Positions 18,369 through 26,895 are shown, counted from the first letter of the stretch. The stretch is DNA of 64,000 nt from Billgrantia campisalis (GCF_022341425.1 NZ_JABFUC010000002.1:186001-250000), one strand, 5' to 3'. Made by a program: numbers and translations. Notes: generated from the sequence alone by a model not told the origin.

Positions 18369-18926
18369 ATGCAAAGCTTGAAACATCACTTCCTGATGGC
18401 GATGCCGCACCTGGAAGACCCCAACTTCGCCGGCAGCCTCAGCTATCTGTGCGACCACGACGACAACGGCACCATGGGCGTGATCGTCAACCATCCACTG
18501 GACATCACCCTGGATGCGCTGTTCGAGCAGCTGGAGCTGGAGGCCGACGAGAGTCCGCACGGCAATGCCCCGGTCTACTACGGCGGCCCGGTGCACAAGG
18601 ATCGTGGCTTCATCCTGCACCGTGGCGCCAGTGAAGACTGGGATTCCAGCATCCAAGTGGCCGAGGACATCGCCCTGACCACCTCCATGGACATGCTCCA
18701 GGCGCTGGCGGCGGGCAAGGGGCCGAAGCAGTTCCTGGTGTGCCTGGGCTGCGCCGGCTGGGAGGCCGGCCAGCTGGAGCATGAACTGATGGACAACGCC
18801 TGGCTGACCGTGGAAGGGCGTGCCGACATCCTCTTCGAGGTGCCGCCGGAGCAGCGCCTCAGCGCCGCCGCCGGCATCCTCGGCATCGACCTCAACCTGA
18901 TGAGCCGCGAGGCGGGGCACTCGTGA
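18369..18926 (+). CDS. YqgE/AlgH family protein
   Basis: A 185-residue UPF0301 protein. The family pattern LKHHFLMAMPHLEDPNFAGSLSYLCDHDDNGTMGVIVNHPL is at residues 4-44. GGGAG precedes the ATG at 18369. The biochemical function is unknown; the Pseudomonas homologue AlgH was named for an effect on alginate. It is followed by ruvX after 28 bp, a widely conserved pair. Confidence 0.9.
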   Translation: MQSLKHHFLMAMPHLEDPNFAGSLSYLCDHDDNGTMGVIVNHPLDITLDALFEQLELEADESPHGNAPVYYGGPVHKDRGFILHRGASEDWDSSIQVAEDIALTTSMDMLQALAAGKGPKQFLVCLGCAGWEAGQLEHELMDNAWLTVEGRADILFEVPPEQRLSAAAGILGIDLNLMSREAGHS

Positions 18927-18954
18927 GGATTGTCGGGAGCACGGAGCAGCGCTG

Positions 18955-19410
18955 ATGGCCAGGGCGGGTGAGCGGCTGGTGCTGGCCTTCGACTTCGGCA
19001 CCCGGCGCATCGGGGTGGCGGTGGGCAACGAGATGATCGCCAGTGCCCGCCCGCTCGAGCCGCTGCCGGCCCGCGACGGCATTCCCGACTGGAATGCCGT
19101 GACGCGGCTGGTGGAGGAGTGGCGGCCGGACCTGTTCGTGGTGGGCCTGCCGCTCAACATGGACGGCAGCGAGTCGGCAATGAGCGCCCGGGCGCGCAAG
19201 TTCGGCAAGCGGCTCTACGGCCGCTACGGCAAGCCCTGCGAGATGGTCGACGAACGCGGCTCCACCCGGGAGGCCAAGGCCATCGCCCGCGAGTCAGGCG
19301 GCCTGCGCGATCGCGACAAGAGCTACCGTGACGACGGCGTCGACGGCATCGCGGCGGTCCTGATCCTCGAAAGCTGGTTCGCCCGCCTGGAGGGGCTGCC
19401 GACACGCTGA
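18955..19410 (+). CDS. ruvX: Holliday junction resolvase-like RuvX/YqgF
   Basis: A 151-residue RNase-H-fold protein implicated in pre-16S rRNA 5' processing and described as a putative Holliday junction resolvase. Motifs are LAFDFGTRRIGVAVG (10-24, catalytic D), VVGLPLNMDGSES, VDERGSTREA and DDGVDGIAAVLILE. It directly follows algH. It is convergent with the membrane-protein gene only 10 bp away, and no hairpin is seen between them. Confidence 0.92.
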   Translation: MARAGERLVLAFDFGTRRIGVAVGNEMIASARPLEPLPARDGIPDWNAVTRLVEEWRPDLFVVGLPLNMDGSESAMSARARKFGKRLYGRYGKPCEMVDERGSTREAKAIARESGGLRDRDKSYRDDGVDGIAAVLILESWFARLEGLPTR

Positions 19411-19420
19411 AAGTGCTAGG

Positions 19421-20068
19421 CTATGCCGGGGCCGGGTCACCGTCGCGGTACTGGGCGGCCAAATCCTCCATCGAGATGCAGGTGAACTTCTCGATGAAGA
19501 ACGCCAGGGTGGCCGGGTGGCGGAAGCGCTCCTCGAACTCCTCTACCCCTTCTCCGCGGTCGCGGCTGACGCTGGCGCGGTACTCCTCGCCGGCCTTGCT
19601 TACCCTGACGGTCGCCTGGCGGTCGGCGAGGTGCTTCTCCACCACCAGTTCCGGCTGCGCCAAGAGCAGCTCGTCCAGCAGCTCGCCGCCCTCGAGTTCG
19701 TCCGGGGAGGCCCACAGCGGCTGGTCCCGCTCGCCGTAGCGATAGAGCACGATGACCGGCAGCACCGAGAAGATGGCGGTGGAGAGAAACCAGGTCAGGG
19801 CCGCGTTGGACAGCGAGGCGGTGAACACCGCGATCAGCTGGACGACGATGCCCAGCGCCAGCAGTACCGCCAGCGGGCGCCAGATCCGCGGGTTGATGAA
19901 CCCCTTGCCCAGGGTATGCCCCCACAGCCCGATCACCGCCACACTACCGACCCCGAGCTGGATCAGCGCCACCGCCGAGCCGCCGCCTCTCAGCAGGGCG
20001 ATCAGCCCGATCAGTACCAGTAGCGTATAGAAGCCACACAGGGAAAGGTATGCGCGATGCAGGTTCAT
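19421..20068 (-). CDS. Four-helix membrane protein with cytosolic C-terminal domain
   Basis: No family was recognised. The 215-residue product has four hydrophobic segments (about 6-26, 32-52, 63-84 and 88-110) and a hydrophilic C-terminal half rich in Glu. ATG 20068 was chosen because of a strong AGGAGG site about 9 bp upstream; the open frame extends further upstream without support. It lies between ruvX and pyrB and is oriented with pyrB, 91 bp downstream of it, so it may be co-transcribed. The function is unknown. Confidence 0.65.
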   Translation of the reverse strand: MNLHRAYLSLCGFYTLLVLIGLIALLRGGGSAVALIQLGVGSVAVIGLWGHTLGKGFINPRIWRPLAVLLALGIVVQLIAVFTASLSNAALTWFLSTAIFSVLPVIVLYRYGERDQPLWASPDELEGGELLDELLLAQPELVVEKHLADRQATVRVSKAGEEYRASVSRDRGEGVEEFEERFRHPATLAFFIEKFTCISMEDLAAQYRDGDPAPA

Positions 20069-20159
20069 GGGGGGTACGCCTCCTAATCGGTCGCCGTGGT
20101 CGGCCACGCGGTGTGTTGTCCTCCCCCAGCATAGGCGATCCCCGGCAAAGTGCCGTGGG

Positions 20160-21191
20160 TCAGAAGCGAGCGTCGTCAACGCCCAGGCGCTTCGGCACGA
20201 ACCAGCGCACCGGGCGCAGGTCGTGCTCGATCTGCTCCTCGACCGCCAGCAGGCTGGCGAAGATCGCCATGCGCACGGGGATGCCGTTGTCGGTCTGGCG
20301 GAAGATCGCCAGGCGCGGGTCGCTGTTGAGGTCCACGTCGAGGTCGTTGGCGCCGGGACGGCTGTCCCGCGGTAGCGGGTGCATGACGATGGTGGTGTCC
20401 GAGCAGCGCTGGTCGAGGAAGGCGCGGTCGACGGTGAAGTCCCGGGAAAGCACGCCGAAACTCTCGTTCATCTCCTCGGTAAAGCGCTCCTTCTGGATAC
20501 GGGTGGTATAGACCACGTCGACATCGGCGAAGTCGCTGGCCAGGCTCTCGCGCTGCTCGACGCGGTGCCCCCGGGAGACGACCCGGTCGACCACCTGGCT
20601 GGGCATCTCCAGCCCGGGCGGGGCGACCAGGGTGATACGCATCGGCTCATAGAGCGACAGCAGCTTGATCAGCGAGTGCACGGTGCGGCCGTACTTGAGA
20701 TCGCCGGTGAGCAGCACATGGGCGCCGGCGAGCTTCTTGCCCAGACGGGTGAACTCCTTGTCGATGGTATAGAGGTCGAGCAGCGCCTGGCTGGGGTGCT
20801 CGCCGGGGCCGTCGCCGCCGTTGATCACCGGTACATGGGTGGCCGCGGCGAACTCCGCCACCGAGCCCTGGTCGGGGTGGCGCATGACGATGGCATCGCA
20901 GTAGCCGCTCATCACCCGGCTGGTGTCGTAGAGCGACTCCCCCTTGGCCATGGAGGAGAAGGTGAAGCCGGTGGTATCGCAGACGCTGCCGCCCAGCCGG
21001 CAGAAGGCGGCGTTGAAGCTCACCCGGGTGCGGGTGCTGGCCTCGAAGAAGAGGTTGCCGAGCACCGCTCCCTCCAGCACCCGGGTCACCTGGCGGCGCT
21101 GGGCAATGGGCTCCATGCGCGCGGCGAGGCGCAACAGGTGGTCGACGTGGTCGCGGGACAGGGAGTCGATGGACAGCAGGTGGGAGCTCAT
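20160..21191 (-). CDS. pyrB: Aspartate carbamoyltransferase catalytic protein
   Basis: Catalyses carbamoyl phosphate plus aspartate to carbamoyl aspartate in pyrimidine synthesis. The carbamoyl-phosphate motif FFEASTRTRVSF (about 49-60), the HPSQALLDLYTI motif (about 134-145), and HPLPRDSRP in the aspartate domain are present. At 343 residues it is longer than the 311-residue E. coli subunit; the extra sequence includes a C-terminal stretch ending RWFVPKRLGVDDARF. No pyrI, pyrR or pyrC-like gene is adjacent. The start at 21191 (MSSHLLSID) was chosen by alignment. Confidence 0.93.
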   Translation of the reverse strand: MSSHLLSIDSLSRDHVDHLLRLAARMEPIAQRRQVTRVLEGAVLGNLFFEASTRTRVSFNAAFCRLGGSVCDTTGFTFSSMAKGESLYDTSRVMSGYCDAIVMRHPDQGSVAEFAAATHVPVINGGDGPGEHPSQALLDLYTIDKEFTRLGKKLAGAHVLLTGDLKYGRTVHSLIKLLSLYEPMRITLVAPPGLEMPSQVVDRVVSRGHRVEQRESLASDFADVDVVYTTRIQKERFTEEMNESFGVLSRDFTVDRAFLDQRCSDTTIVMHPLPRDSRPGANDLDVDLNSDPRLAIFRQTDNGIPVRMAIFASLLAVEEQIEHDLRPVRWFVPKRLGVDDARF

Positions 21192-21320
21192 TGCGGGCCT
21201 CGGAGTGGTGACGGGGAATGCGCGTAGTGTAACCCCACCGGCCCGTCGCTTCACGAAGCGCAAGGGCGGGACGCGATAGGGCTTGCCACGCCCATCGCAA
21301 CGCCTGTTGCTCCGACATAG

Positions 21321-21334
21321 GTTTCAATTGAAAC
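21321..21334. promoter_or_regulatory. Perfect 14-bp palindrome GTTTCAATTGAAAC
   Basis: A perfect palindrome centred about 59 bp upstream of the predicted start of transcription of the Cys-rich gene. It shares both half-sites with the operator at 16331-16344 and may bind the same unknown regulator. Confidence 0.45.
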
Positions 21335-21338
21335 TATT

Positions 21339-21380
21339 TTGACCCTAGTCAAGGCAGCGGGGCTCCCGGGGGACGATACT
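21339..21380 (+). promoter_or_regulatory. FNR/CRP-superfamily class II promoter
   Basis: TTGAC-CCTA-GTCAA (21339-21352) resembles the FNR/Anr/Dnr box TTGAT-N4-ATCAA. The -10 candidate GATACT is at 21375-21380. If transcription starts 7 bp after the -10, at 21387, the box centre falls at -41.5, the standard class II activator position. No -35 is needed in such promoters. Confidence 0.5.
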
Positions 21381-21417
21381 GAACCCAGATTCACGAACAC
21401 CTGACGGGAGCATCGCG

Positions 21418-21837
21418 ATGACCACTTCACAGAACACTCGTACATCGACCTGGCTGGAGCGCTTCTTCGAGGCCTCCGCCTCCCAGGTCGCTCGGGAGAT
21501 CCGCTCCGAAGCCCCCTGCGTTTATGAGCAGCTGGTGGGCGATCTCCAGACGCCGCTGACGCGCCCCTTCGAGGCGGCGATGGCCAAGCGCCTGGCGAAC
21601 GGCGATATGGCCGGCCTGATCCCGGCCCGCACCCTGATGCCTGAGATGATGGCCCGCTTCGGGGTGACGCCAACGCGTTTCGAGGAGGGCCGGGAGCTGG
21701 CGGCCCTTGAGCGCACCTGCAACCGCTGCCCCGTCGTGGGCCACTGCTGGCAGGCCATGCGCGCCGGCGCCGAGGTGGAAGAGTGCCGCGGCTTCTGCCC
21801 CAACGCCGAGGCGTTCGAGCGCCGTGCTGGGGGTTGA
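21418..21837 (+). CDS. Small cysteine-rich protein (DUF6455-like)
   Basis: A 139-residue soluble protein. The C-terminal third carries five cysteines in the pattern C101-x2-C104-x5-C110-x12-C123-x3-C127, followed by PNAEAF. This resembles DUF6455 proteins, a family of unknown function; I assign it from pattern memory only. The Cys spacing suggests metal or Fe-S binding. A good GGGAG site precedes the ATG. The promoter carries an FNR/Dnr-type box, suggesting induction at low oxygen or by nitric oxide. It is convergent with the sigma-54 activator gene; a 6-bp hairpin (21841-21857) lies between them. Confidence 0.75.
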   Translation: MTTSQNTRTSTWLERFFEASASQVAREIRSEAPCVYEQLVGDLQTPLTRPFEAAMAKRLANGDMAGLIPARTLMPEMMARFGVTPTRFEEGRELAALERTCNRCPVVGHCWQAMRAGAEVEECRGFCPNAEAFERRAGG

Positions 21838-21896
21838 TAGCTTGCCGCGATGGCAAGACGTCAGGCTTCTGATGATTGAATGCCCCTAGGAGCCTG

Positions 21897-23825
21897 CTAC
21901 GCCAACCGCCGATAGAGCGTCGAGCGACTGACTCCCAAGGCCCGGGCGGCGGCGGTGACGTTGCCCTCATGGGCCTCGAGTGTGCGCCGCATATGCGCCT
22001 GTTCGAGATCCCGCAGCGCCTGGTGCCCGGTCTCTGTTCCCTCCTCCGTGGTCATCGTCGACCGGGTGGCCGATAGGCTGCCTGCCAGCTTGCGCTGCCA
22101 ACGTGGCGAGAGTGCCTCCAGGGTCAGGGTCACAAGCTCTGGCTCGGCGCCCACCAGGGCCACCTCCAGGCAGTGTTCCAGCTCCCTCCAGTTGCCGGGC
22201 CAGTCATAGGCGGCCAGGCGCTCGCAGAGCGTCTCATCCAGAGCCAGTTCACGACCATGGCGCTGGCATAGCGCCGCCCAGCGGCGGCGAATCGTTTCGG
22301 TCAGCGAGTGCTGCTCGCTCAGCGCTGGCAGCTCCACCACCACCCCGGCCAAGCGGTAGAAGAGATCCTCGCGGAACTCGCCGGCCTCGACCCGGGCCTC
22401 CAGATCCCGGTGGCTGGCGGCGATCACACGGCAGTCGATGGGCACCTCCCGGTGATCGCCCAGCGGCGTTACCACCCGTTCTTGGAGCACTCGCAGCAAC
22501 CGCGCCTGCAGGGCCAATGGCATGTCGCCGATCTCGTCAAGGAGCAGCGTGCCGCCGTTGGCCTGCACCAGGCGCCCGCCGTAGCCCCCCTTGCGGGCGC
22601 CGGTGAAGGCCCCCTCCCCATAGCCGAACAGCTCCGCCTCGATCAGGCTCTCCGGTAGGGCTGCGCAGTTGAGCCCCACGAAAGGCCCTTTGCCGCCTAC
22701 ACTCTCGTGCAACGCTCGGGCCAATTGCTCCTTGCCGGTGCCCGTCTCGCCCTGCAACAACACGGGCAGCCCGGTGGTTAAGGCCCTGGCTGCACGGCGT
22801 GCCTCCCGAGCCAAGGGAGACGGCCAACCTTTGACCAAGCTATCCAGCCGTGAAGAGTGGGCCTTCAGGACGGGCTGCGTTGCCGCAATTCGCAACGCTT
22901 CTGCCGGCTGCCACTGATCGGGAGGATTCAGGCGGCCAAACAGCCGGCCACCAGTCAGCTCCAGGCCCAACAACGCAGATTGACGCTCGCACTGTCGCTT
23001 AAGCGCCGACCAAGAGCTGCCCAAGAGCGCTTCGATCGGCCTGCCCACAAGTGACACGGCATCCTGCCCCAGCCACTGTGAGGCCTGAGGGGCAACGGCC
23101 AGGATCACCCCCTCGTCATTGATTGCTACCAGGCCGCTGCTCACAGCATCCAGTTCGGCTAACGACGCATGCACCTGAAGCACCCAGCGCTGCTGGTAAT
23201 GGCGGAGAAAGAGTCGCTGCTCCAGAGCCCCGGTCAGCTGCTGCACCCGACGCAGGAAAATCTCGGGACGAGGATGATCCGCCTCGAAGGTGAGGTCGAT
23301 CAACCCAAGGCAATCGCCATCGAGGTCGAACAACGGGGCTGCGACACAGGAGACCGGATTATCGGGGAACAGCAGATGCTCACAAGAGTTGACCAGCACA
23401 GGGGCCCGTTCGATGAGGGCGAGGGCCGGTGCATTGGTGCCGAACGAGCGCTCGTCCAGGTTGATTCCCGCCCCGATACGAAACCGCTCACTGAGCTCGA
23501 AATTCCGGCCATAGCTCTTCAGCACCGTGGCATCTGGCGTCACCAACAGTAACTGGCAGCCTCGTAGGTCCTCGGCCACTTGGTTGACCAGGGGGTCGGC
23601 CAGCTCGAGCAGGCGGCGATGGGTCTCGCGGTGCTGGCGCAACTCGAGGGTATTGAGGCGTGGCAGGTCGGGCTGGTGCCCGGGGTGGAGTCCGTGCTCC
23701 AGGCAGCGCTGCCACGAGCGACCGATGCTGGCATCGAGCAGGTCTACCGGTAGATGGCCTCGCCGCAGATGTTCATGCGCTTGGCGGATCACACTGGTGG
23801 TTCTCAGGGCAGCTCTGGCGATCAT
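21897..23825 (-). CDS. AcoR-type sigma-54-dependent transcriptional activator
   Basis: A 642-residue bacterial enhancer-binding protein. The N-terminal sensory region is AcoR-like (SRSWQRCL-type helix near 35-43, GAF-like domain about 60-200, PAS-like about 220-310). The AAA+ domain has Walker A GETGTGKE (359-366), the sigma-54 contact loop GAFTGA (405-410), and Walker B TLLLDEIGD. A Fis-type helix-turn-helix ends the protein (AARALGVSRSTLYRRL). The start at 23825 has a GGGAGAG site. It is divergent from the aldehyde dehydrogenase operon, which has a sigma-54 promoter and paired upstream sites, so it is the likely amine- or aldehyde-responsive regulator of the QHNDH locus. Confidence 0.9.
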   Translation of the reverse strand: MIARAALRTTSVIRQAHEHLRRGHLPVDLLDASIGRSWQRCLEHGLHPGHQPDLPRLNTLELRQHRETHRRLLELADPLVNQVAEDLRGCQLLLVTPDATVLKSYGRNFELSERFRIGAGINLDERSFGTNAPALALIERAPVLVNSCEHLLFPDNPVSCVAAPLFDLDGDCLGLIDLTFEADHPRPEIFLRRVQQLTGALEQRLFLRHYQQRWVLQVHASLAELDAVSSGLVAINDEGVILAVAPQASQWLGQDAVSLVGRPIEALLGSSWSALKRQCERQSALLGLELTGGRLFGRLNPPDQWQPAEALRIAATQPVLKAHSSRLDSLVKGWPSPLAREARRAARALTTGLPVLLQGETGTGKEQLARALHESVGGKGPFVGLNCAALPESLIEAELFGYGEGAFTGARKGGYGGRLVQANGGTLLLDEIGDMPLALQARLLRVLQERVVTPLGDHREVPIDCRVIAASHRDLEARVEAGEFREDLFYRLAGVVVELPALSEQHSLTETIRRRWAALCQRHGRELALDETLCERLAAYDWPGNWRELEHCLEVALVGAEPELVTLTLEALSPRWQRKLAGSLSATRSTMTTEEGTETGHQALRDLEQAHMRRTLEAHEGNVTAAARALGVSRSTLYRRLA

Positions 23826-23852
23826 GAATCTCTCCCAGCTAGGCCGGCGAAC

Positions 23853-23893
23853 TGTCTCAGGATGCGACAGCCGTCGTGTCTGGCGACGCGACA
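23853..23893. promoter_or_regulatory. Paired upstream activator sites for the sigma-54 activator
   Basis: Two 17-bp copies, TGTCTCAGGATGCGACA (23853-23869) and TGTCTGGCGACGCGACA (23877-23893), share TGTCT-N7-GCGACA and are imperfect palindromes 24 bp apart. They lie about 105 and 129 bp upstream of the predicted sigma-54 transcription start, the usual enhancer distance. Confidence 0.7.
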
Positions 23894-23962
23894 ATGCTGA
23901 AAGGCTTTCCCGGTCATTCGTCAACATGCTGATATTGTTGTGATTATCCTGCCATGCCATGA

Positions 23963-23979
23963 CTGGCATGGGGCTTGCT
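23963..23979 (+). promoter_or_regulatory. Sigma-54 promoter of the aldehyde dehydrogenase operon
   Basis: CTGGCATGGGGCTTGCT matches the -24/-12 consensus YTGGCACGRNNNTTGCW at all but one defined position. The start of transcription would be near 23990, 64 bp before the aldehyde dehydrogenase ATG. Confidence 0.85.
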
Positions 23980-24053
23980 TAAGAGTCACAGAGCCGTGTG
24001 GCACCTGGCACGGTCTCTCGACAATCATAATTCAGCCCCACAGGAGCACAACC

Positions 24054-25538
24054 ATGACGCAGCCCTCCGCTACCCTTCAATCCTGGCTCGACAAGAGTCA
24101 CGCCCTCTTTATCGGGGGGCACTGGCGCCCTGCTGCCAGCGGCGAGACCCTGGATGTCTATAACCCCGCCACCGCCGAGGTGATCAGCCGGGTTCCAGCG
24201 GGGGATCCCGCCGATATCGACACCGCGGTGAACGCCGCCCGGGAGGCCTTCGGCACCTGGCGCAAGTCGCGCCCGGCCCAACGCGAAAAGCTGCTGCTGG
24301 ATCTGGCCGACGCCCTGGAGGCCCGTGCCGACGATTTCGCCCTGCTCGAGACCCTGGACAACGGCAAGCCGGTGACCTTTTCGCGGCACATGGACGTGGC
24401 CATGGCCATCGACTTCATTCGCTATACGGCGGGCTGGGCCACCAAGATCGAGGGGCGCAGCATGACCCCCTCCATGCCCTTCGTTCCCGAGGACAAGCAG
24501 ATCGTCGCCTATACCCGCCGCGAGCCCGTTGGTGTGGTGGGCGCCATCATTCCCTGGAACTTCCCGCTGCTGATGGCGGTTTGGAAGGTGGCGCCGGCGC
24601 TGGCCGCCGGCTGCAGCATCGTGCTCAAGCCCGCCGAGGATACCCCCCTGACCGCCCTGCTGCTGGCGGAGCTGGCCGAGCAGGTGGGTTTGCCCGCCGG
24701 CACCCTCAACGTGGTCACCGGCCTGGGCCACACCGCCGGGGCGGCGCTGGCCGGCCACCCGGGTATCAACAAGGTGGCCTTCACCGGCTCCACCCCGGTG
24801 GGCAAGCTTATCGGCCACGCCGCCATGGAGAACATGACCCGCACCACCCTGGAACTGGGCGGCAAGTCGCCGGTGATGGTGCTGGCCGACGCGGATGTCG
24901 GGGCTGCCGCCGCCGGTGCGGCTCAAGCGATTTTTTTCAACCAGGGGCAGGTGTGCACCGCCGGTTCGCGGATCTATGTGCACGAGTCGATCCACGACGC
25001 CTTCGTCGCCAAGCTCGCCGACCAGGCCCGAGGCCTGACCCTAGCACCGGGCTGGGAGCCCACCACCACCCTGGGCCCGCTGGTCTCCGCCAAGCAGCAG
25101 CGCCGCGTGCTGGAGTATATCGACCTAGCCCGCAGCGATGGCGGCACCATCGTTACCGGCGGCGGCAAGGGCAGCGACAGCGGTTACTTCGTCGAGCCCA
25201 CGGTGATCACCGGCCTGGCTCAGGGGAGCCGCTGCGTGCAGGAGGAGATCTTCGGCCCGGTGGTGGTGGTGCAGACCTTCCGCGAGCTGGACGAGCTGGT
25301 GACCCTGGCCAATGACTCCCCCTACGGCTTGGCCGCCAGCATCTGGTCCAACGACCTTGCCGCGGTCAATCGCCTGGTGCCGGAGATCGAGGCCGGCAGC
25401 GTCTGGGTCAACGGCCATAACCTGCTCGACGCCTGCATGCCCTTCGGGGGCTTCAAGCAGTCGGGCATCGGCCGCGAGCTCAGCGACTCGCTGATCGAGC
25501 ATTACACGGAGCAGAAATCCGTCGTCATGATTATCTGA
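24054..25538 (+). CDS. NAD-dependent aldehyde dehydrogenase (amine pathway)
   Basis: A 494-residue ALDH-superfamily enzyme that oxidises an aldehyde to the acid with NAD(P)+. The catalytic residues are N169 (PWNFP), E267 (ELGGKSP) and C301 (GQVCTAGSR). The sequence resembles phenylacetaldehyde and betaine-aldehyde-type dehydrogenases. AGGAG precedes the ATG. It is first in a sigma-54-driven operon with an outer-membrane protein and qhpG, opposite the amine dehydrogenase operon, so the likely substrate is the aldehyde made by QHNDH, for example phenylacetaldehyde or butyraldehyde (inference). It is comparable to PeaE in the pseudomonad phenylethylamine cluster. Confidence 0.9.
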   Translation: MTQPSATLQSWLDKSHALFIGGHWRPAASGETLDVYNPATAEVISRVPAGDPADIDTAVNAAREAFGTWRKSRPAQREKLLLDLADALEARADDFALLETLDNGKPVTFSRHMDVAMAIDFIRYTAGWATKIEGRSMTPSMPFVPEDKQIVAYTRREPVGVVGAIIPWNFPLLMAVWKVAPALAAGCSIVLKPAEDTPLTALLLAELAEQVGLPAGTLNVVTGLGHTAGAALAGHPGINKVAFTGSTPVGKLIGHAAMENMTRTTLELGGKSPVMVLADADVGAAAAGAAQAIFFNQGQVCTAGSRIYVHESIHDAFVAKLADQARGLTLAPGWEPTTTLGPLVSAKQQRRVLEYIDLARSDGGTIVTGGGKGSDSGYFVEPTVITGLAQGSRCVQEEIFGPVVVVQTFRELDELVTLANDSPYGLAASIWSNDLAAVNRLVPEIEAGSVWVNGHNLLDACMPFGGFKQSGIGRELSDSLIEHYTEQKSVVMII

Positions 25539-25593
25539 TGTGTCCTAGCCCCGGCGCGATGCCGGGGTCCCTTCCACTCCAAGAGAAACCCCA

Positions 25594-26895
25594 ATGCACA
25601 ATAACAAGAGACTCCCGCGCCGGACACTGGGCGGGCTGCTGCTGGTCGCTGCCCTGCCCGCCCAGGCCTATGAAATGGCCGATCTCGGCCACTCCACCGT
25701 CGATATCGACCTCCAGGCACTGCTGGGTGCCTTTCATAGCGACCGGGGCTATGCCACCGGCGCCGCCGAGCCGCGCCGCTACCGCTGGCAGGAGGGGGTG
25801 GTCACCCTGGGCGCCGAGCTCAACCCTAAGAAGGGTGGCCTCTATGGTCGGGTCAGCACCGTGGGCACCGCCACCTGGGGCGACGGTGACGCCGCCGGCT
25901 TCACCTCCGGCAACGAGCGGGAACTGGACCTGGAGGATGCCGTGGTCGGTTACCACAGCGAGGCTCTGGGCGGCTCACCCTGGCGCCTGGACGCCTCGGC
26001 AGGACGCCAGTCGATCACCCTGGGCGATGGTTTCCTAGTGGCCGGCGATGCCCTCAACCTGGGCGATGCCCTGGGCGATGAACTCGACCGCGGTGGCGCC
26101 TACTACCTGGCCGGCCGCCAGGCCTTCGATCGCACCGCCATGGTGGCACTCGGCCGCGACGGCTGGCAGGGCCAGCTCGCCTGGTTCGAGTCGGACAATC
26201 CGGCCCAGGCCAGCACCGAGATGGCGGCCTTTACCCTGGCCCATGACCACGGTAGCGGCCTGGTGGAGGCCACCTACCTGCGCGGCCTGGGAATCGACGA
26301 GTCCCAGGCCGATGACTTTCTGGCCGAGCGTGACGGTATGAAGGTCTATGGACTGCGTGTCGAGCAGCGCCTGCTGGATGAGGCCCTGACCCTGCGTGGC
26401 GAGTTTGCCCATCAGCGCAAGGAGAGCCGCGAGAATGCCTGGGCCCTGGAGCCCGCCTGGACCTTTCGCGAGCTGCCCGGCCAGCCGACCCTATCACTGC
26501 GCTATAGCCGCTTCTCCAAGAACTGGGACTCGCTCTTCTATGGCTTCACCCGCGGCTATGGCACCTGGTTCCAGGGCGAGGTGGCGGGCAACTACGCCGG
26601 CCCCTTCAACAGCAATGCGGAGGTATGGCGATTGGGCCTGGAGGGCTCGATCAACGAGAGCCTGCATCTGGGGCTGCTGGCCTACGACTTCGAAAGCCGC
26701 GACACCGCCAACCAGCCCGATATGGGCGGGCAGGAAATCAACCTCTTTGCGGAGTGGCTGCCCACCGACTGGCTCTATGTCTCCCCGCTGCTGGGCTGGT
26801 ACGCTCCCGACAGCAGCGCGGCGCAGGGCGGGATTCAGCTCGGCGACGACGCTACGTCCTTCTATGCCCAGCTACTGGTGGGGGTCTTCTTCTGA
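25594..26895 (+). CDS. Outer-membrane beta-barrel protein (porin-like)
   Basis: A 433-residue exported protein: signal peptide (about 1-25, ending AQA) followed by many alternating aromatic/hydrophobic strands (LSLRYSRFSKNW, LHLGLLAYDFESR) and a C-terminal strand ending in Phe (YAQLLVGVFF), the usual BAM recognition end. It resembles alginate-export or long-chain porin-like barrels, but I cannot name the family. It sits between the aldehyde dehydrogenase and qhpG and shares an ATGA overlap with qhpG, so it probably admits the amine substrate to the periplasm (inference). Confidence 0.75.
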   Translation: MHNNKRLPRRTLGGLLLVAALPAQAYEMADLGHSTVDIDLQALLGAFHSDRGYATGAAEPRRYRWQEGVVTLGAELNPKKGGLYGRVSTVGTATWGDGDAAGFTSGNERELDLEDAVVGYHSEALGGSPWRLDASAGRQSITLGDGFLVAGDALNLGDALGDELDRGGAYYLAGRQAFDRTAMVALGRDGWQGQLAWFESDNPAQASTEMAAFTLAHDHGSGLVEATYLRGLGIDESQADDFLAERDGMKVYGLRVEQRLLDEALTLRGEFAHQRKESRENAWALEPAWTFRELPGQPTLSLRYSRFSKNWDSLFYGFTRGYGTWFQGEVAGNYAGPFNSNAEVWRLGLEGSINESLHLGLLAYDFESRDTANQPDMGGQEINLFAEWLPTDWLYVSPLLGWYAPDSSAAQGGIQLGDDATSFYAQLLVGVFF

